Positions 24,631 through 35,572 of a stretch of 64,000 bases of DNA are shown piece by piece. How positions within the stretch are numbered: the first letter of the stretch is position 1; every line of letters begins with the position of its first letter. Source of the DNA: Platanthera guangdongensis (lineage: Eukaryota; Streptophyta; Magnoliopsida; Asparagales; Orchidaceae); the NCBI GenBank assembly GCA_039583875.1, contig CM077158.1, positions 240,607,447 through 240,671,446 on the forward strand, written 5' to 3'. The translations under genes and the position numbers were made by a program. The notes beneath the pieces were generated by a model that saw only the letters and a program-made list of their open reading frames with translations, was not told the DNA's origin and made no database searches.

Positions 24631-24651
24631 ACTCCTTAACGTGAGTGGCCC

Positions 24652-24858
24652 CTAATCACTACCCAAAGACATGACCCCCTCTTTCTCTACTGCATAAACA
24701 GTATTATCAGCAGTGATAATAGCTTCATTACCTGAGTACGCCTGCATGGAGGTGAACTTCGACTTGTCTCCGGTGAGGTGATGACCACACCCGGAGTCCA
24801 CGATCCACTCGCCGTTGAAGTCCTCAGCAGACAAGGCCCGGAAACAAGTGCCCGTCAT
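24652..24858 (-). pseudogene. Copia protease domain (family 1)
   Basis: GEWIVDSGCGHHLTGDKSKF contains the aspartic protease active-site triad in the copia form DSGC. The domain follows the zinc knuckle after a 1-nt frameshift and ends at a TAG just before GPLTLRSVYHVPG, where the integrase frame begins. Protease would cut the polyprotein. Confidence 0.88.
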
Positions 24859-24883
24859 AAAAGCTCCGCCCCATTCTGCTTCT

Positions 24884-25810
24884 TCACTTCTCGAGCAAGC
24901 TTCCTCCTTCCCCGCAGCATGCCCAAGCTGCAGTTTGACCTTGCAGTCCCGCTTGAAGTGCCCTTGCTGATGACACCTGGTAGCACTTCAAATTCTTCTT
25001 CCAGTCCTTAGGAGCATTGCTCCTCTCCGGCTGATATGAAGTTGAAGTCTCCTTCTCACCAACGACCTGCACCTTCTTCTTCTTCCCTTCCCATCCTTTC
25101 TTCTTGCCTGAGAAGAGAGCTTCGCTGCCTTCCTGATTCAGGTTCACTCCAGCCATCTGCCTTGCCAAGCTCTCCTGCAATGCAAGCAGATTATCCATCT
25201 CCAGCAAAGATGGCTGAGTAGCCCACCCTTGAACAGATGTGACAAAGGCCACATACTCCTTCCGCAAGCTGCGGATAATGTGTCTTTTCATCTTAGCCTC
25301 AGAGATAGGCTCATCAGGATCCAGTGCCGACAGCTCAGCACACAAGCTCTTCATCTTTAAGAAGTACTTCGAGATGGAAAGGTCTCCCTGAGTTGCCCTG
25401 TCCAACTCATTCTCCAGGAACTGAAGCCGTGTCACATTCTTCCTATTGAACAACTCATCAATGGTTGTCCAAATATCAGCAGCTGACTCACATCCAACGA
25501 TGTGATCAAACAGTTCCGGAGACACGGCCCTCTTCAGAATGAACTCCGCCTTAGCATTTGTTCTTCTCTAGAGCCTAACCTGCTCAGCAGTACCGAATGC
25601 AGTCGTGACTTCCTGCCTGTCGTCACCACCGACGACTTCCCATAGCTCCTCGCCAAGAAGATAACTCTTCATGCATGACTTCCACTTCTTGAAGTTAGTC
25701 GGCGTTAAGAGTTCAATGCCCAGACCTCTTGCAAAGCTCCCTTCCATTGCAACACCTGTTGGCAACCTTTCAGAAGCTCCGAGCAACAACACAGGTTGAG
25801 CACCACTCAA
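24884..25810 (-). pseudogene. Copia gag (family 1)
   Basis: The first Met of the conserved part lies at MEGSFARGLGIELLTP, followed by NFKKWKSCMKSYLLGEELW and VVGGDDRQEV. A TAG at 25568 replaces the Trp seen in the sister copy at 30 kb (motif EQVRAWRKTNAKAEF). Downstream come LFDHIVGCESAADIW, LQFLENELDRATQGDLSIS and EPISEAKMKRHIIRSL, a UBN2-type gag core. The zinc knuckle (Cys-x2-Cys-x4-His-x4-Cys) is present at about 24960-24990, but a 1-nt insertion (about 24976) splits it over two frames. Gag would form the particle and bind RNA. Confidence 0.92.
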
Positions 25811-25852
25811 TCACTGAGTAACAACGCTGGTTGACTTCCGCTCACGCAACTG

Positions 25853-25869
25853 AACCTGCTTTGATACCA
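25853..25869 (-). promoter_or_regulatory. Primer-binding site (initiator tRNA-Met type)
   Basis: Minus-strand TGGTATCAAAGCAGGTT abuts the 5' LTR. It matches the 3' end of initiator tRNA-Met in most positions. Confidence 0.88.
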
Positions 25870-27530
25870 TGTTAAATTTTCTCAACGTGGTCAGCAAGGT
25901 AGCCCAAACGCCAAATTAATATCTTCGGAACTACCCAGTTCTCACGTTGAACCAGCGGAAAACCAAGGAACAAAGGTTAATCCCAACAAACAATGGAAGC
26001 ACAAGCAGATCTTTTATTCATTCACTTCTTTACAACACGAGGCATACATAGTGAGACATGATTTCGCTAGTATAACAGCTGTAAACAGAAAGCACCAAAA
26101 CTCAAGCCGGGCGGACAGCACCGGAGTCCGCCGAGACCGCCGAGGTCGCCGAGGTCGCCGAGTCCGCTGAGATCGCCCGAACTTAGCTGCAATCCGCCGA
26201 ATAGCCACGGAGTACGCCGAAGCTGCGAGGTCCGCGCGGACACACCGTTATTTGTCTCCTGCTGAGGCTGAACTGAGGAACACTCCCTACTCGCCTGAAG
26301 CCGGCGGACAGGTTATTGAAGCTGGCAAAGATGAAACAGAGCTGACAAGCCGCAGAGCGACCTCCTGCTGAATCCGCAGAGACCGCACACCTCCAAGTAC
26401 TTGACCGAAGTCACAGCCAAACTCCTGGCTCCTTGAAGCTACCCGCGCGACCTGCACACAGCAAATGTCAGCACTGAAACAATCCGCGCGGACAGACAAA
26501 CTGAGACCGCAGCTCCTTGCCCAACCCAACTTACTGTTCACTCAAGTTACTGTAGACCTGCCAGGGGGTCCTATTTATAGGCGAGGTGAGGAGTGTGGTC
26601 ACCGCCCTAGAGATAGAGACACCGCTCCAACCCGCGCGATAGCAAAACACCGTCCGCAGAGTCCGCAAGGACTTAGCCGGATACCAAGGAAAACCGCCAG
26701 GAGCAAGGCAACATTGGCGAACCCTCTCCAGTCCGCCCAAGCTATGCGGACAAGGCATCCGCCCGCAGAGCTCCAAACCACTGCAGGACAGCAATCTCCC
26801 TTCAATGGCAGTCCGCCCAAACCCGAGGCAGTCCGCAAGACTCACACCTTAATCCGCCATAAGTCCACGACCAAAGGCAGATAGCAACAGTCCGCCCGGT
26901 CACAGCGGACTTGGCGGATACCGCGGACACCATGGTCTTGGCACAGAGTGTGACCAAGTCCAAAACCATCAAAGTCCAATGCGAGCATGGCGGACACAAA
27001 CACCCGTCCGCCAAACACCCTAGCATAGACCCCCAGTAGTCCGCAAGCTCCTCGCACTCCTGTCTAACGCAGCAACCATCCCCGACTCCAAAACCAGTCC
27101 GCCAACGACCTCCACAGCAAAGCACCTGTTGTACCACCAGAGCTCGACAAGGCCTCAGCCAAGCTCTAAGCTCAGTCCGCAACAGCCCACACCGCGGACA
27201 CATCAGTCCGCAAGCTTCCCGCGGACACGAGCCAAACCGCCTAACAGCACAAGCTTGCACCACGGCCACTGAGCAATGCACCAGTCCGTAAGCCTCCATC
27301 CGCTCAGGCCGCTCCTTGGTAAAACAACAGCCAACGCCTTATCCGCAGATACCAGGCCGCATAGTCTGCGGATTCCATGCAAACAACCCGCTCAGAAGAC
27401 AGTTGGCTTCCACTAGACTTTCCACCAGGACGCACATCACAGTCCGCTCAGTCCGCCTAGTCCACCAAAGTTTTCCGCCCAAGCCGTCCGGCCTGTCCCA
27501 TCAACCACTTCCACTTCACAGATTTCAACA
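25870..27530 (-). repeat. 5' LTR of the family-1 copia element
   Basis: This is the partner of 20009-21666 with the same ends and nearly the same sequence. Differences are scattered single bases and a few 1-2-nt indels. TCCGC/GCGGA words are spread through it. Immediately outside lies the target duplication GGGCC. Confidence 0.94.
26571..26579 (-). promoter_or_regulatory. Probable TATA box of the 5' LTR
   Basis: Minus-strand CTATAAATAG sits in a conserved context (CGCCTATAAATAGGACCCCC). The same context occurs in the other family-1 LTRs at about 20711 and 34340 (minus) and at 29318 and 32139 (plus). Confidence 0.65.
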
Positions 27531-27535
27531 GGGCC

Positions 27536-28332
27536 TGCAGGGGTGAGGGAGAAGAGAAGAATTAGGGTAGAGAAGAAAGCTTATGGAGCAGCCCTAAATT
27601 TCATTCATCCAGGCATGAAAAATAATACAAGCATACAACACCCCTTAATGCAGCACGGTGCAAATAACAAAAGCGGTCTGCAAATAGTGAAACTTTAAAC
27701 AACATCGAAATAGAAATAACTAAGTAGCGCGCTCCTTGGCGGTCTCTTCCACGATCGGTGGACTATTGTCTGTCTCCTTCCCGCGTGTGTAGACCCGCCA
27801 CGGCCTCTCATTGATGTGCACCTCCTTAACATATTGGACTTGAGAAATAGCTATTGATGTGGAAATACCATTCTAAAAACGATACATGTATGTTTGCCTA
27901 TGACCGTTGCAAAGAAAAGAACACTAGTTGTGAATATAAAAGTGGGTGCATGGAAGTTCCTTCGGTGAGGTTTCATAATAACCGCGGGTGCTCACGGCCG
28001 CTACCACCGTGTCAAACGGAGCCTTAAACATTCGTGCAAAAATGGTTTTGACCGCATGTGTATTTCGGCCAACTTTTGAATTCTCTTCTTTGACGCACCC
28101 CCAAACACAGAAGACAATGATATATTCCGTATTTAGAAGGCGAATCTAAAGGTAAACAGAAGCATAACCGAATATGCGAAAAGAACACATGCCTTTATGT
28201 CTTAATCAATCACAATATATTTATTCAACAAAATATTATTTAGTTAAGAAGAGACACGTCATCCAAAATTCAGTACAAAACCAATTGTAATGTTCTACCA
28301 AGAAGATAACACTGAAATTGTTAATCTATTTG
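27536..28332. other. Stretch without recognisable gene
   Basis: Moderately AT-rich text with no long frame and no clear terminal repeats. The part around 27536-27650 (purine-rich start, then ATTTCATTCATCCAGGCATG) could be an LTR remnant, but I cannot support it. Confidence 0.4.
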
Positions 28333-28545
28333 TAGGGGTGTTTCCACACTTTGAGCAATTTGAAATGCTGCTTCAAACAGAGATGGTGGGTGACACCATG
28401 CTTATTTGTCTGACTCATCTGTTCATTCACAAAACCATTTTATAGAATTCTGAAGGCCAGTTATGATTTTAACATCTACTATTTGTCTGTCGATTATAAT
28501 CAAGAAGAGAGACATCTTCCTTAATATAGTACAAAGCCAATTGTG
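28333..28545 (+). repeat. Left copy of a 210-bp duplication flanking a copia element
   Basis: From GTAGGGGTGTTTCCACAC to AGCCAATTG this segment recurs at 32874-33086 with roughly a dozen single-base differences. The two copies directly flank the family-1 derivative. The junction with the LTR shares the microhomology AATTG. Confidence 0.9.
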
Positions 28546-30059
28546 AAGTGAAAGTGGGGGTTGATCAGGCAGACCGCGCAGCCTGGGCGGACAGTCTGGC
28601 GGCTGAGGTTGCGTCTGGTGATGGCGACCTGCTTGTTCCGCTTGTTCTGTTGTTGGCTGTTCCTTGAAATAACCGGGCGGATAGGTGGTATATCCGCAGG
28701 GAAGTGGCGGACTCCTTTTGAGTTCGCGGAGTTCGCTTGTGGCGGACGGGGTATGGAGATCGCGAGATCGGCATTGGCCCGTGCCCTTGATCTCTGGTGG
28801 AGTGGTTGGTGATAACCGCGGAGTTCGTGTTTGGCGGACTATTTTGGGAGCTGGTGGTCTGGTTTCTTGTCCGTCGAGCTCGCGCCTGAGGTTCACTGGT
28901 TGCTGGACTTGGTCATAATCTGTGACAAGTCCAGGTTGATCGTAGAGTCCGCAATGTCCGCTGGTTGACCGGGCGGTTTGTGTCTGTTGGTCGTGGACTT
29001 GTGTTGCGGGCTGGTGCGGTGTCCGCTGCAGCATGCGGACTGGTACGGTGTTCGCAGAGTCCGCATTGTCCGCTGATGACCGGGAGGATTGTGCCTGTTG
29101 GTCGTGGACTTGTGTTGCGGGCTGGTGTTGTGTCCACTGCAGCATGCGGACTGGTTTGGTGTCTGTCGGGTTGCGGACTAGCTTCTTGCCTTGGTGCTTG
29201 GCGGATTTGCGGTGTCCGGCCTTGTCCTTGCAGACTGGGCGGACTGCGTGGTGCTAGCTGCGAGCTGGGGTTGTGACTCTATGCACTAGGGCGGTGATCG
29301 CACTACTATCCGTGCCTATAAATAGAACCCCACCCCCCACCCCCCACCCCCTGTCACATCAACAGAAACTGAATGAACAGTAAGTTGAGCATGGGTTAAT
29401 TGTTGCGGCCTCGTTTTCTTGTCCGCGCGGATTGAGAAGGTTTAATTGGTTGTTGTTTGCAGGTTGTGTGGCTAGCACTGAGAAGCCAGGAGTTTGGTTA
29501 TGACTGCGGTCAGGGATCAGTGGAGCTTGCGGTTAACAATCGGAGGGTTTGCAGTAATCGCATTTGCGGCTAGTCAGTCTTCTCTCCTTCAGCAATTCCA
29601 GTTCAATAACCTGTCTGCCGGTCTCAGTGGTCTAGGGGTCTGTTCTTTCAGTTTGGCGGCGCCTTGCAGAGCGGTCATTCAGCAGTATAACGGGTTATCC
29701 GCGGACTTCGCGGACTCCGTAGATCAGTGTAGTGCAACAGCGGCTTGGCAGTCTCAGCGGACTCGACGGTCTCTAAGGCAGTCCGCCTGGCTTGATATTC
29801 TTGTTTGCTTGTTTGCTTCTCCCTTGTACTTGGAGAAATCATGTCTTGTCATGCATGTCTTGCCTTGTAATGAAGACAGTTGATAATATAAGATTTGTGG
29901 TTGTTCTCTGTTGTATCTGATTTACTTAGCCCAGTTTATGGTTGGAGTGTTCCTGCGCCTGGTTCCCGCTTTCCGCTTGATCAAGTTGTCAGCCTGATAT
30001 CTCTGAAAGTTTTACTTGGTATCAGATCTATCTCCTGATCATCTTGTGAAATTTTAACA
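28539..30059 (+). repeat. 5' LTR, first bases missing
   Basis: Its text aligns with 31330-32873 from the AATTGTGAAGTG word onward. The expected TGTTGAAA start is absent and the flank AGCC precedes directly. It ends GAAATTTTAACA. It holds GCGGAC/GTCCGC words and a TATAAATAG at 29318. Short direct repeats of a TTGGTCGTGGACTTGTGTTGCGG passage occur at 28988 and 29098. Confidence 0.9.
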
Positions 30060-30070
30060 TGGTATCAGAG
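30060..30070 (+). promoter_or_regulatory. Primer-binding site (initiator tRNA-Met type)
   Basis: TGGTATCAGAG follows the 5' LTR end directly. Confidence 0.9.
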
Positions 30071-30138
30071 GGAACTTTGGCTTGAGTAGTGATCAACCTT
30101 AGTTGTGCTCGGCGCCTCTGGAAGTTATTCGATCAATG

Positions 30139-31329
30139 GTTGTTGCAATGGAAGGAGCTTATGCAAGGGGTCTTGGTATTGAACTTCTTATAGCGACTAA
30201 CTTTAAGAAGTGGAAGTCATGTATGAAGAGCTATCTTCTGGGTGAGGAGTTGTGAGAAGTCGTTGGTGGTGACGACAAGAAAGAAGTGACTGCTGCAACT
30301 GGTACTGCTGAACAGGTGAGAGCTTGGAGGAAGACCAATGCAAAGGCAGAGTTTGCTCTCAAGCGGGCTGTCTCACCTGAGGTCTTTGATCACATCTTAG
30401 GATGTGAGTCTGCTGCTGAGATTTGGGCATCCATTGATGGACTGTTTAACAGGAAGAATGTAGCGCGGCTACAGTTCTTAGAGAATGAGTTGGCTAAAGC
30501 AACTCAAGGAGATTTGCTCATCTCAAGGTTCTTTCTTAAGATGAAGAACCTGTGCGCTGAAATATCAGCATTGGATCCTGATGAGCCCATTTCTGAAGCT
30601 AAGTTGAAGAGGCACATAATCCGCGGTTTGCGGAAGGAATATGTGGCCTTTGTGACTTCTGTTCAAGGATGGGCGACTCAGACTTCTTTGCTGGAGCTAT
30701 AAAATTTGTTGGCATCACAGAAGAGCTTGGCTAGGCAGATGGCTAGGGTGACTATCTCTGAAGGAAGTAGTGGGGCTCTCTTCACTGATAAGAAGAATAA
30801 GAAGAGATGGGAGAAGAAGAAGAAGCCTACTGCTGAGGATGTTCCTTCAACTTCCTATCAGCAAGAGAGGAGCGTTGCTCCTAAGAAGAACAAATTGTCA
30901 ACATCTGGTTATGTCTTCACATGTAGATCAGCCAATATCTCTTGGTGTAGCAAGAAGCAATACTCGGTGTTCATCTCTACTACGGAAGCAGAGTACAAGG
31001 CTTCGGCCTTGGCAGCTCGGGAAGTCATCTGGCTCAGGAGACTAGTAGAGGATGTCTATGAAGAAGTGCGCGGTCGTACTCTGCTGTGCGGTGGAAATGA
31101 GACTGCCCTGAAACTGGTAAATAATAAAGTTTGTCACGCATGGACCAAGCATATATAGATTGAGCACCACTTCATTCGGGAGAAGGTGCTGGAGGGATTT
31201 CTTATGGTGGAGCATGTGCGGAGTGAGGACAACATCGCGGACATCTTCAGGAAGTCGCTGCTGAAAGTGTCATTTTCACGGTTACAGGAACTGCTGGGCT
31301 TGGTCACCACTTCTCACTTCAAGGGAAAG
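30139..31329 (+). pseudogene. In-frame gag::RNase H fusion of family-1 copia
   Basis: Gag starts VAMEGAYARGLGIELL and is close to the gag at 24884-25810, with a TGA at about 30253 and a TAA at about 30700. At about 30890 the text passes from the Lys-rich gag tail (SVAPKKNK) straight into RNase H (LSTSGYVFTCRSANISW), then STTEAEYKASALAARE, a damaged GGNETALKLVNNK, and HFIREKVLEG to the polypurine tract. The 150-codon frame 30706-31158 spans the junction without a stop. The zinc knuckle, protease, integrase and RT are absent. The fusion is probably a deletion product, and activity is unlikely. Confidence 0.88.
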
Positions 31330-32873
31330 TGTTGAAAATTATGAAGTGAAAGCGGGGGTTGATCAGGCAGACCGCGCGGCCTGGGCGGACAGTCTGGCGG
31401 ACTGGTGGTGCGGCCTGGGCAGTCGGAGGTTACGGCCTGGTGATGGTGACCTACTAGTTCAGCTTGTTCTGTTGTTGGTTGTTCCTTGAAGTAACCGAGC
31501 GGATAGGTGGTATATCAGCAGGGAAGTGGCAGACTCCTTTTAAGTTCGTGGAGTCTGCTTGTGGAGGACTGATTATGGAGATCGCGAGATCGGCATTGGC
31601 CCGTGCCCTTGATCTCTGGTGGAGCGGTTGGTGATAACCGTGGAGTTTGTGTTTGGCGGACTATTTTGGGAACTGGTGGTCTGGTTTCTTGTCCGCCGAG
31701 CTCCCTCCAGAGGTTCACTAGTTGCTGGACTTGGTCATAATATGTAACAAGTCCAGGTTGAGCGCAGAGTCCGCAATGTCCGCTGGTTGACCGGGAGGTT
31801 TGTACCTATTGGTCGTGAACTTGTGTTGCGGGCTGGTGCTGTGTCCGCTGCAGCATACGGACTGGTACGGTGTTCATAGAGTCCGCATTGTCCGCTGGTG
31901 ACCGGTCAGTTTGTGCCTGTTGGTCGTGGACTTGTGTTGTGTGCTGGTTTGGTGTCTGCTGCAGCATGCGGACTGGTTTGGTGTCCGCCGGGTTGCGGAG
32001 TGGCTTCTTGCCATGGTGTCTGGCAGATTGGCTGGTGTCCGGCCTATCCATACGGACTGGGTGAACTGCTTGGTGCTAGCTGCGAGCTGGGGTGGTGACT
32101 CTATCCACTAGGGCGGTGACCACACTCCTCTCCGCGCGTATAAATAGGACCCCCCCCCCCCCCCGTCACATCAACAGAAACTGAACGAACAGTAAGTTGA
32201 GCGTGGGTTAATTGCTGCGGCCTTGGTTTTCTTGTCCGCGCGGATTGAGAATGTTTAGCTGTTGTTGTTTGCAGGTTGTGTGGCAAGCACTGAGAAGCCA
32301 GGAGTTTGGTTCTGACTGCGGTCATGGATCAGTGGAGCTTGCGGTTAACAATCGGCGGGTTTGCAGCAGGTCGCATTTGCGGCCAGCCAGTCTTCTCTTC
32401 TTCAGCAATTCTGGTTCAATAACCTGTCTGCCGGTCTCGGCGGTCTAAGCGGTCTATTCTTTCAGTTCGACGACAGATTGCAGAGCGGTCGTTCAGCAGA
32501 ATAACGGGTTATCCACGGACTTTGCGGACTCCGTAGATCAGTGTGGTGCAACAGCGGCTTGGCGGTCTCAGCGGGCTTGGCGGTCTCTGAGGCAGTCCGC
32601 CTGGTTTGATATTCTTGTTTGTTTGTTTGCTTCTCTCTTGTACTTGGCGAAATCATGTCTCACCATGTATGTTTTGCCTTGTAATGAAGATAATTGATAA
32701 TACAAGATTTGTAGTTGCTCTCTGTTGTCTCTGATTTACTTAGCTCAGCTTATGGTTGGATTGTTCATGCGCCTGGTTCGCGCTTTCTGCTTGATCAAGT
32801 TGTCAGCTTGATAGCTCTGAAAGTTTTACTTGGTATCAGAGCTATCTCCTGATCATCTTGTGAAATTTTAACA
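31330..32873 (+). repeat. 3' LTR of the deleted family-1 element
   Basis: It starts TGTTGAAAATTATGAAG after the purine stretch CAAGGGAAAG and ends TTTTAACA, directly followed by the second copy of the 210-bp flank. Compared with the 5' LTR it has small insertions, including one near 31400, and a (C)n tract at 32146-32163. Confidence 0.92.
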
Positions 32874-33086
32874 GTAGGGGTGTTTCCACACTATGAGCAA
32901 TTTGAAATGCTGCTTCAAACAGAGATGGTGGGTGACACCATGCTTATTTGTCTGACTCATCCGTTCATTGACCAAACCATTTTATAGAATTCTGAAGGAC
33001 AGTTATGACTTTAACATCTAGTATTTGTCTGTCAATTATAATCAAGAAGAGAGACATCTTCCTTAATACACTACATAGCCAATTGT
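32874..33086 (+). repeat. Right copy of the 210-bp flank duplication
   Basis: It begins GTAGGGGTGTTTCCACAC directly after the LTR and runs to AGCCAATTG, then continues into unduplicated TAATGGCC. See 28333-28545. Confidence 0.9.
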
Positions 33087-33404
33087 AATGGCCAAAGAGA
33101 GCGGGGGGTGTTGAGTGCGCCAAGTGGAATGGACGGTGATGTCCGAGCGTGTGTCGCGACTCGTGCCAAGTGGAATGGATGGTTAAGTCCCACACCGCTT
33201 AGCGTGCTCCTTGGTCCTGAGTGTATAAGCGGTGTGGCCGCTCCTCCCCTAACCGCGTGGTTTTGTGGGGGGGGGATTCTGAAAGTCAGTTAACACAACA
33301 TAAAAATAAGCTATCATGGAATATAGAAAGTACAACACAACACAGGAAGATTAATACCAAACAAAATCTAAAACAGGTGCTTTAAGAAGAAAAGAATCAA
33401 CTAA
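33087..33404. other. Short non-coding stretch
   Basis: A GCGCCAAGTGGAATGGA-like word is repeated (33117, 33164) and a G-run occurs at 33268. No gene or element boundary can be supported. Confidence 0.4.
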
Positions 33405-33408
33405 TTAA

Positions 33409-33609
33409 GATTTCGTTTTAGGGGGCTTATTTTTACCGATCAAGCGGTTACGGCCGCATGAACCGAACTTTAATTTATTTTCACTGGTCAAGCGGTTACG
33501 ACCGCATGAACCGGACCTTATTAAGGTCCGGTTCATGCGGTTAATTAAGGTCAGGTTCATGCGGTCGTAACCGCTTGACCGGTCAAAATAAGTCCCCCCC
33601 AAACGAAGC
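33409..33609. mobile_element. Foldback/MITE with TTAA flanks
   Basis: The arms (about 70 bp) are inverted copies: the left CGTTTTAGGGGGCTTATTTT then TCAAGCGGTTACGGCCGCAT reappears reversed at the right end. The centre is itself a palindrome around GGACCTTATTAAGGTCC. The CAAGCGGTTACG..CGCATGAACC word occurs four times, twice in each orientation. TTAA occurs on both sides (33405-33408, 33610-33613). No coding capacity. The superfamily is not assigned. Confidence 0.75.
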
Positions 33610-33821
33610 TTAAGTTTTAAACCGAAAAAATGTAATTAGCAGCAAACGAAAAGAATATAGCCATACAAATTTACTCAAATATCCTAGAGGATCATCCAAC
33701 AAAAAGTACTCCACGGCTAAAAAAGAAAAAGAGACAAGTGATCCAGAGTGTAACATCTGGAGAGCAGGACACTCAGATACTAGGAAGTGCATGTGTGCTG
33801 ATCATTTCCGCGCGTGCGGGT

Positions 33822-34800
33822 TGTAAAATTTTTGGATCTTTAAATGAGCAGGAGTTATATCAATTAAAAAATTAGATCACAGCAGCAACGAGAGTTTTTA
33901 TTAATGTTATCAGTCTCCTTACAAAGCAAGACATACATGGCGAGACATGATTTCGCCAGTATGCAAAACCAACAGAACAAAAAACACACAGGAAGATAAA
34001 TGCGGCCTGGGAATACAGTCCGCCGAGACCGCCACAGACCGCGACTGTTGTCTGTCAGACCGTCGAGACCGGCACACTGCACTAGCCGCTCGAACACGAA
34101 CACAGTCCGCAGCCTTCAGAATCAGACCGCCGCTTCAGAACTTCTGTTCTTCACAGATTGCTATCCGCGAACTGCCCCAAGTCGCAAGCTAGAAGAAGAG
34201 CTGTTTGGTCTTGTTTGCACAACCTGCACAGACAAGTTACTTCAGCAAGCCGCGCGGTCAAAAAAATCAGTGCGCAGATTCCAACGCGAGTTTTGCTTAC
34301 TGTTCTTCAATTATTATGTTGTCACCGAGGCATCCTATTTATAGGTACGGAGAGAGATGTGGTCACCGCCCTAGCTGATAGGAACACCTCCCCCGGCCTG
34401 CAATCTGCCTTCACCAGTACGCCCAGTCCTCTTGGACATGGTCGGTCCACAAGGCAACACGCCTACAGCACTCCTGTATAAGAGCCAGTCCGCAACACCT
34501 GCGGACACAACACCAGCTCGCAACAGACCGCTAAGTCCGCCAAGTCCGCCAAGATCGCTGCAAGTAGGCAAGGCAGTATACAACGAGACAGTGAACAAGA
34601 CATCATATTGTCAAGTCTGTAACACCTGCGGATACTCCAGCTCGCAACAACCGCCACGTCCGCCAAGTTCAATAACAATCTCCCAAACTCCATCATTAGT
34701 CTGCATAGGCCGCTCAAGATCAACCCGGCATCCTCTATACACAAGGCCGCACCGCCGCTCGCATAGACCGCTGTTGAAGACAGGAAAATTCACAACCTCA
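33822..34800 (-). mobile_element. Family-1 copia solo LTR (minus), diverged
   Basis: The order of landmarks (TGTAAAATTTTT end, AAGCAAGACATACATGGCGAGACATGATTTCGC passage, GTCCGCC words, ATCCTATTTATAGGTACGGAGAG TATA region, GTGGTCACCGCCCTAG) matches the minus-strand LTRs at 20009-21666. No internal sequence is attached on either side. The right edge and target duplication are not clear. Confidence 0.75.
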
Positions 34801-35520
34801 TAATTTGGACCAATGTTGCCTAAGGTTAGTGGCTCATAGGTAAGATCAGACGACTAGAATGACTAGGATGATGAATGAAGGTCAACAGGACCCTAGATGT
34901 TGCGGTAGGAAGGTCCCATCATATACCCAGATGCTCAAAAGAAGCAGCCCCTTCTCAACCAAAAGTGACCGGACTAGGTACGAGGGAGACTAGCTGATGA
35001 CAAGTCGCAATGTCGCGACCTGGCCTCTAAGGAAAAGGAATTCAAAGGCTCGGCTAGTATCTTGAAAGGAGAGCTCGCGAGTATCCTGCCGTGGAATTTG
35101 CGTGCCTCACCTCGTACCCCTGGGGTCCTATTTATAAGGAAATCCAAGGAGGGGGGTCATATTTATACCTCACCCCCTCCCCCCCCCCCCCCCCCCGCCG
35201 CGACTAGGCGACTTCCGGAGGAACTCGCACGAGCTGGGCGAGTATCTCGCCTAGTCGCCTATCTGGCGAGTATGCGGGAGGAGCTCTCCATACTTGCTCA
35301 GGTCTTCCACGGTCTTGCGCGCTGACTTTGACTCCTGTCTTGACTTGTTGACCTTGACTTCTGCTGACCTGGCTGTGGTAGGACCTATTCTCGACGAATA
35401 CGGGTTGTACACAATCCCCGCTATTTTTGAGCGACGTAGGAGCTCGGAAAGAATCATCCAACACATATTCGGCAGCTGCTACGCCGAGTATCAGGGTTGC
35501 TCGCACTTGATGGCTGCCTG
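34801..35520. other. Region with C-tract and minus-strand TATA-like box
   Basis: It holds a long (C)n run at about 35170-35195, a GGCGA/TCGCC-rich segment (35200-35280), and a CTTATAAATAGG word on the minus strand at about 35134-35144. It may be the promoter or LTR side of the GC-rich gene that follows. No coding call. Confidence 0.35.
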
Positions 35521-35527
35521 TCGATCT

Positions 35528-35537
35528 CTATAAATAG
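35528..35537 (+). promoter_or_regulatory. Possible TATA box upstream of the GC-rich ORF
   Basis: CTATAAATAGGG lies about 45 bp before the first ATG of the open frame at 35573. The spacing is short but workable. Confidence 0.4.
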
Positions 35538-35572
35538 GGGGGTCTGGTTCTTGAGGCGGATCTTTAGAGCTC

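Larger units (their letters stand above)
20009..27530 (-). mobile_element. Nearly complete Ty1/copia element (family 1), 7.5 kb
   Basis: A minus-strand element bounded by two long LTRs of almost equal length (1658 and 1661 bp) that differ at only scattered sites. The flanks are GGGCC (20004-20008) and GGGCC (27531-27535), a perfect 5-bp target duplication. Primer-binding site, gag, protease, integrase, RT, RNase H and polypurine tract are in standard copia order. Near-identical LTRs mean a recent insertion. Even so, the coding region has at least four in-frame stops and three or more 1-nt indels, so it probably moved with help from other copies or decayed quickly. Confidence 0.95.
28539..32873 (+). 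mobile_element. Internally deleted family-1 copia element, plus strand
   Basis: Two LTRs (28539-30059 and 31330-32873) flank a 1.27-kb interior with a primer-binding site and a gag::RNase H fusion. Protease, integrase and RT (about 2.85 kb compared with the copy at 20009-27530) are missing. The 5' LTR lacks its first seven or eight bases. Instead of a 5-bp target duplication, the element is flanked by a duplicated 210-bp segment. Confidence 0.92.

Noticed and set aside
32146..32163. C-tracts here, at 11167, 35170 and 47886 as G-quadruplex control elements
   Set aside because: Homopolymer length is unreliable in assemblies, and the sites share no common position relative to promoters.
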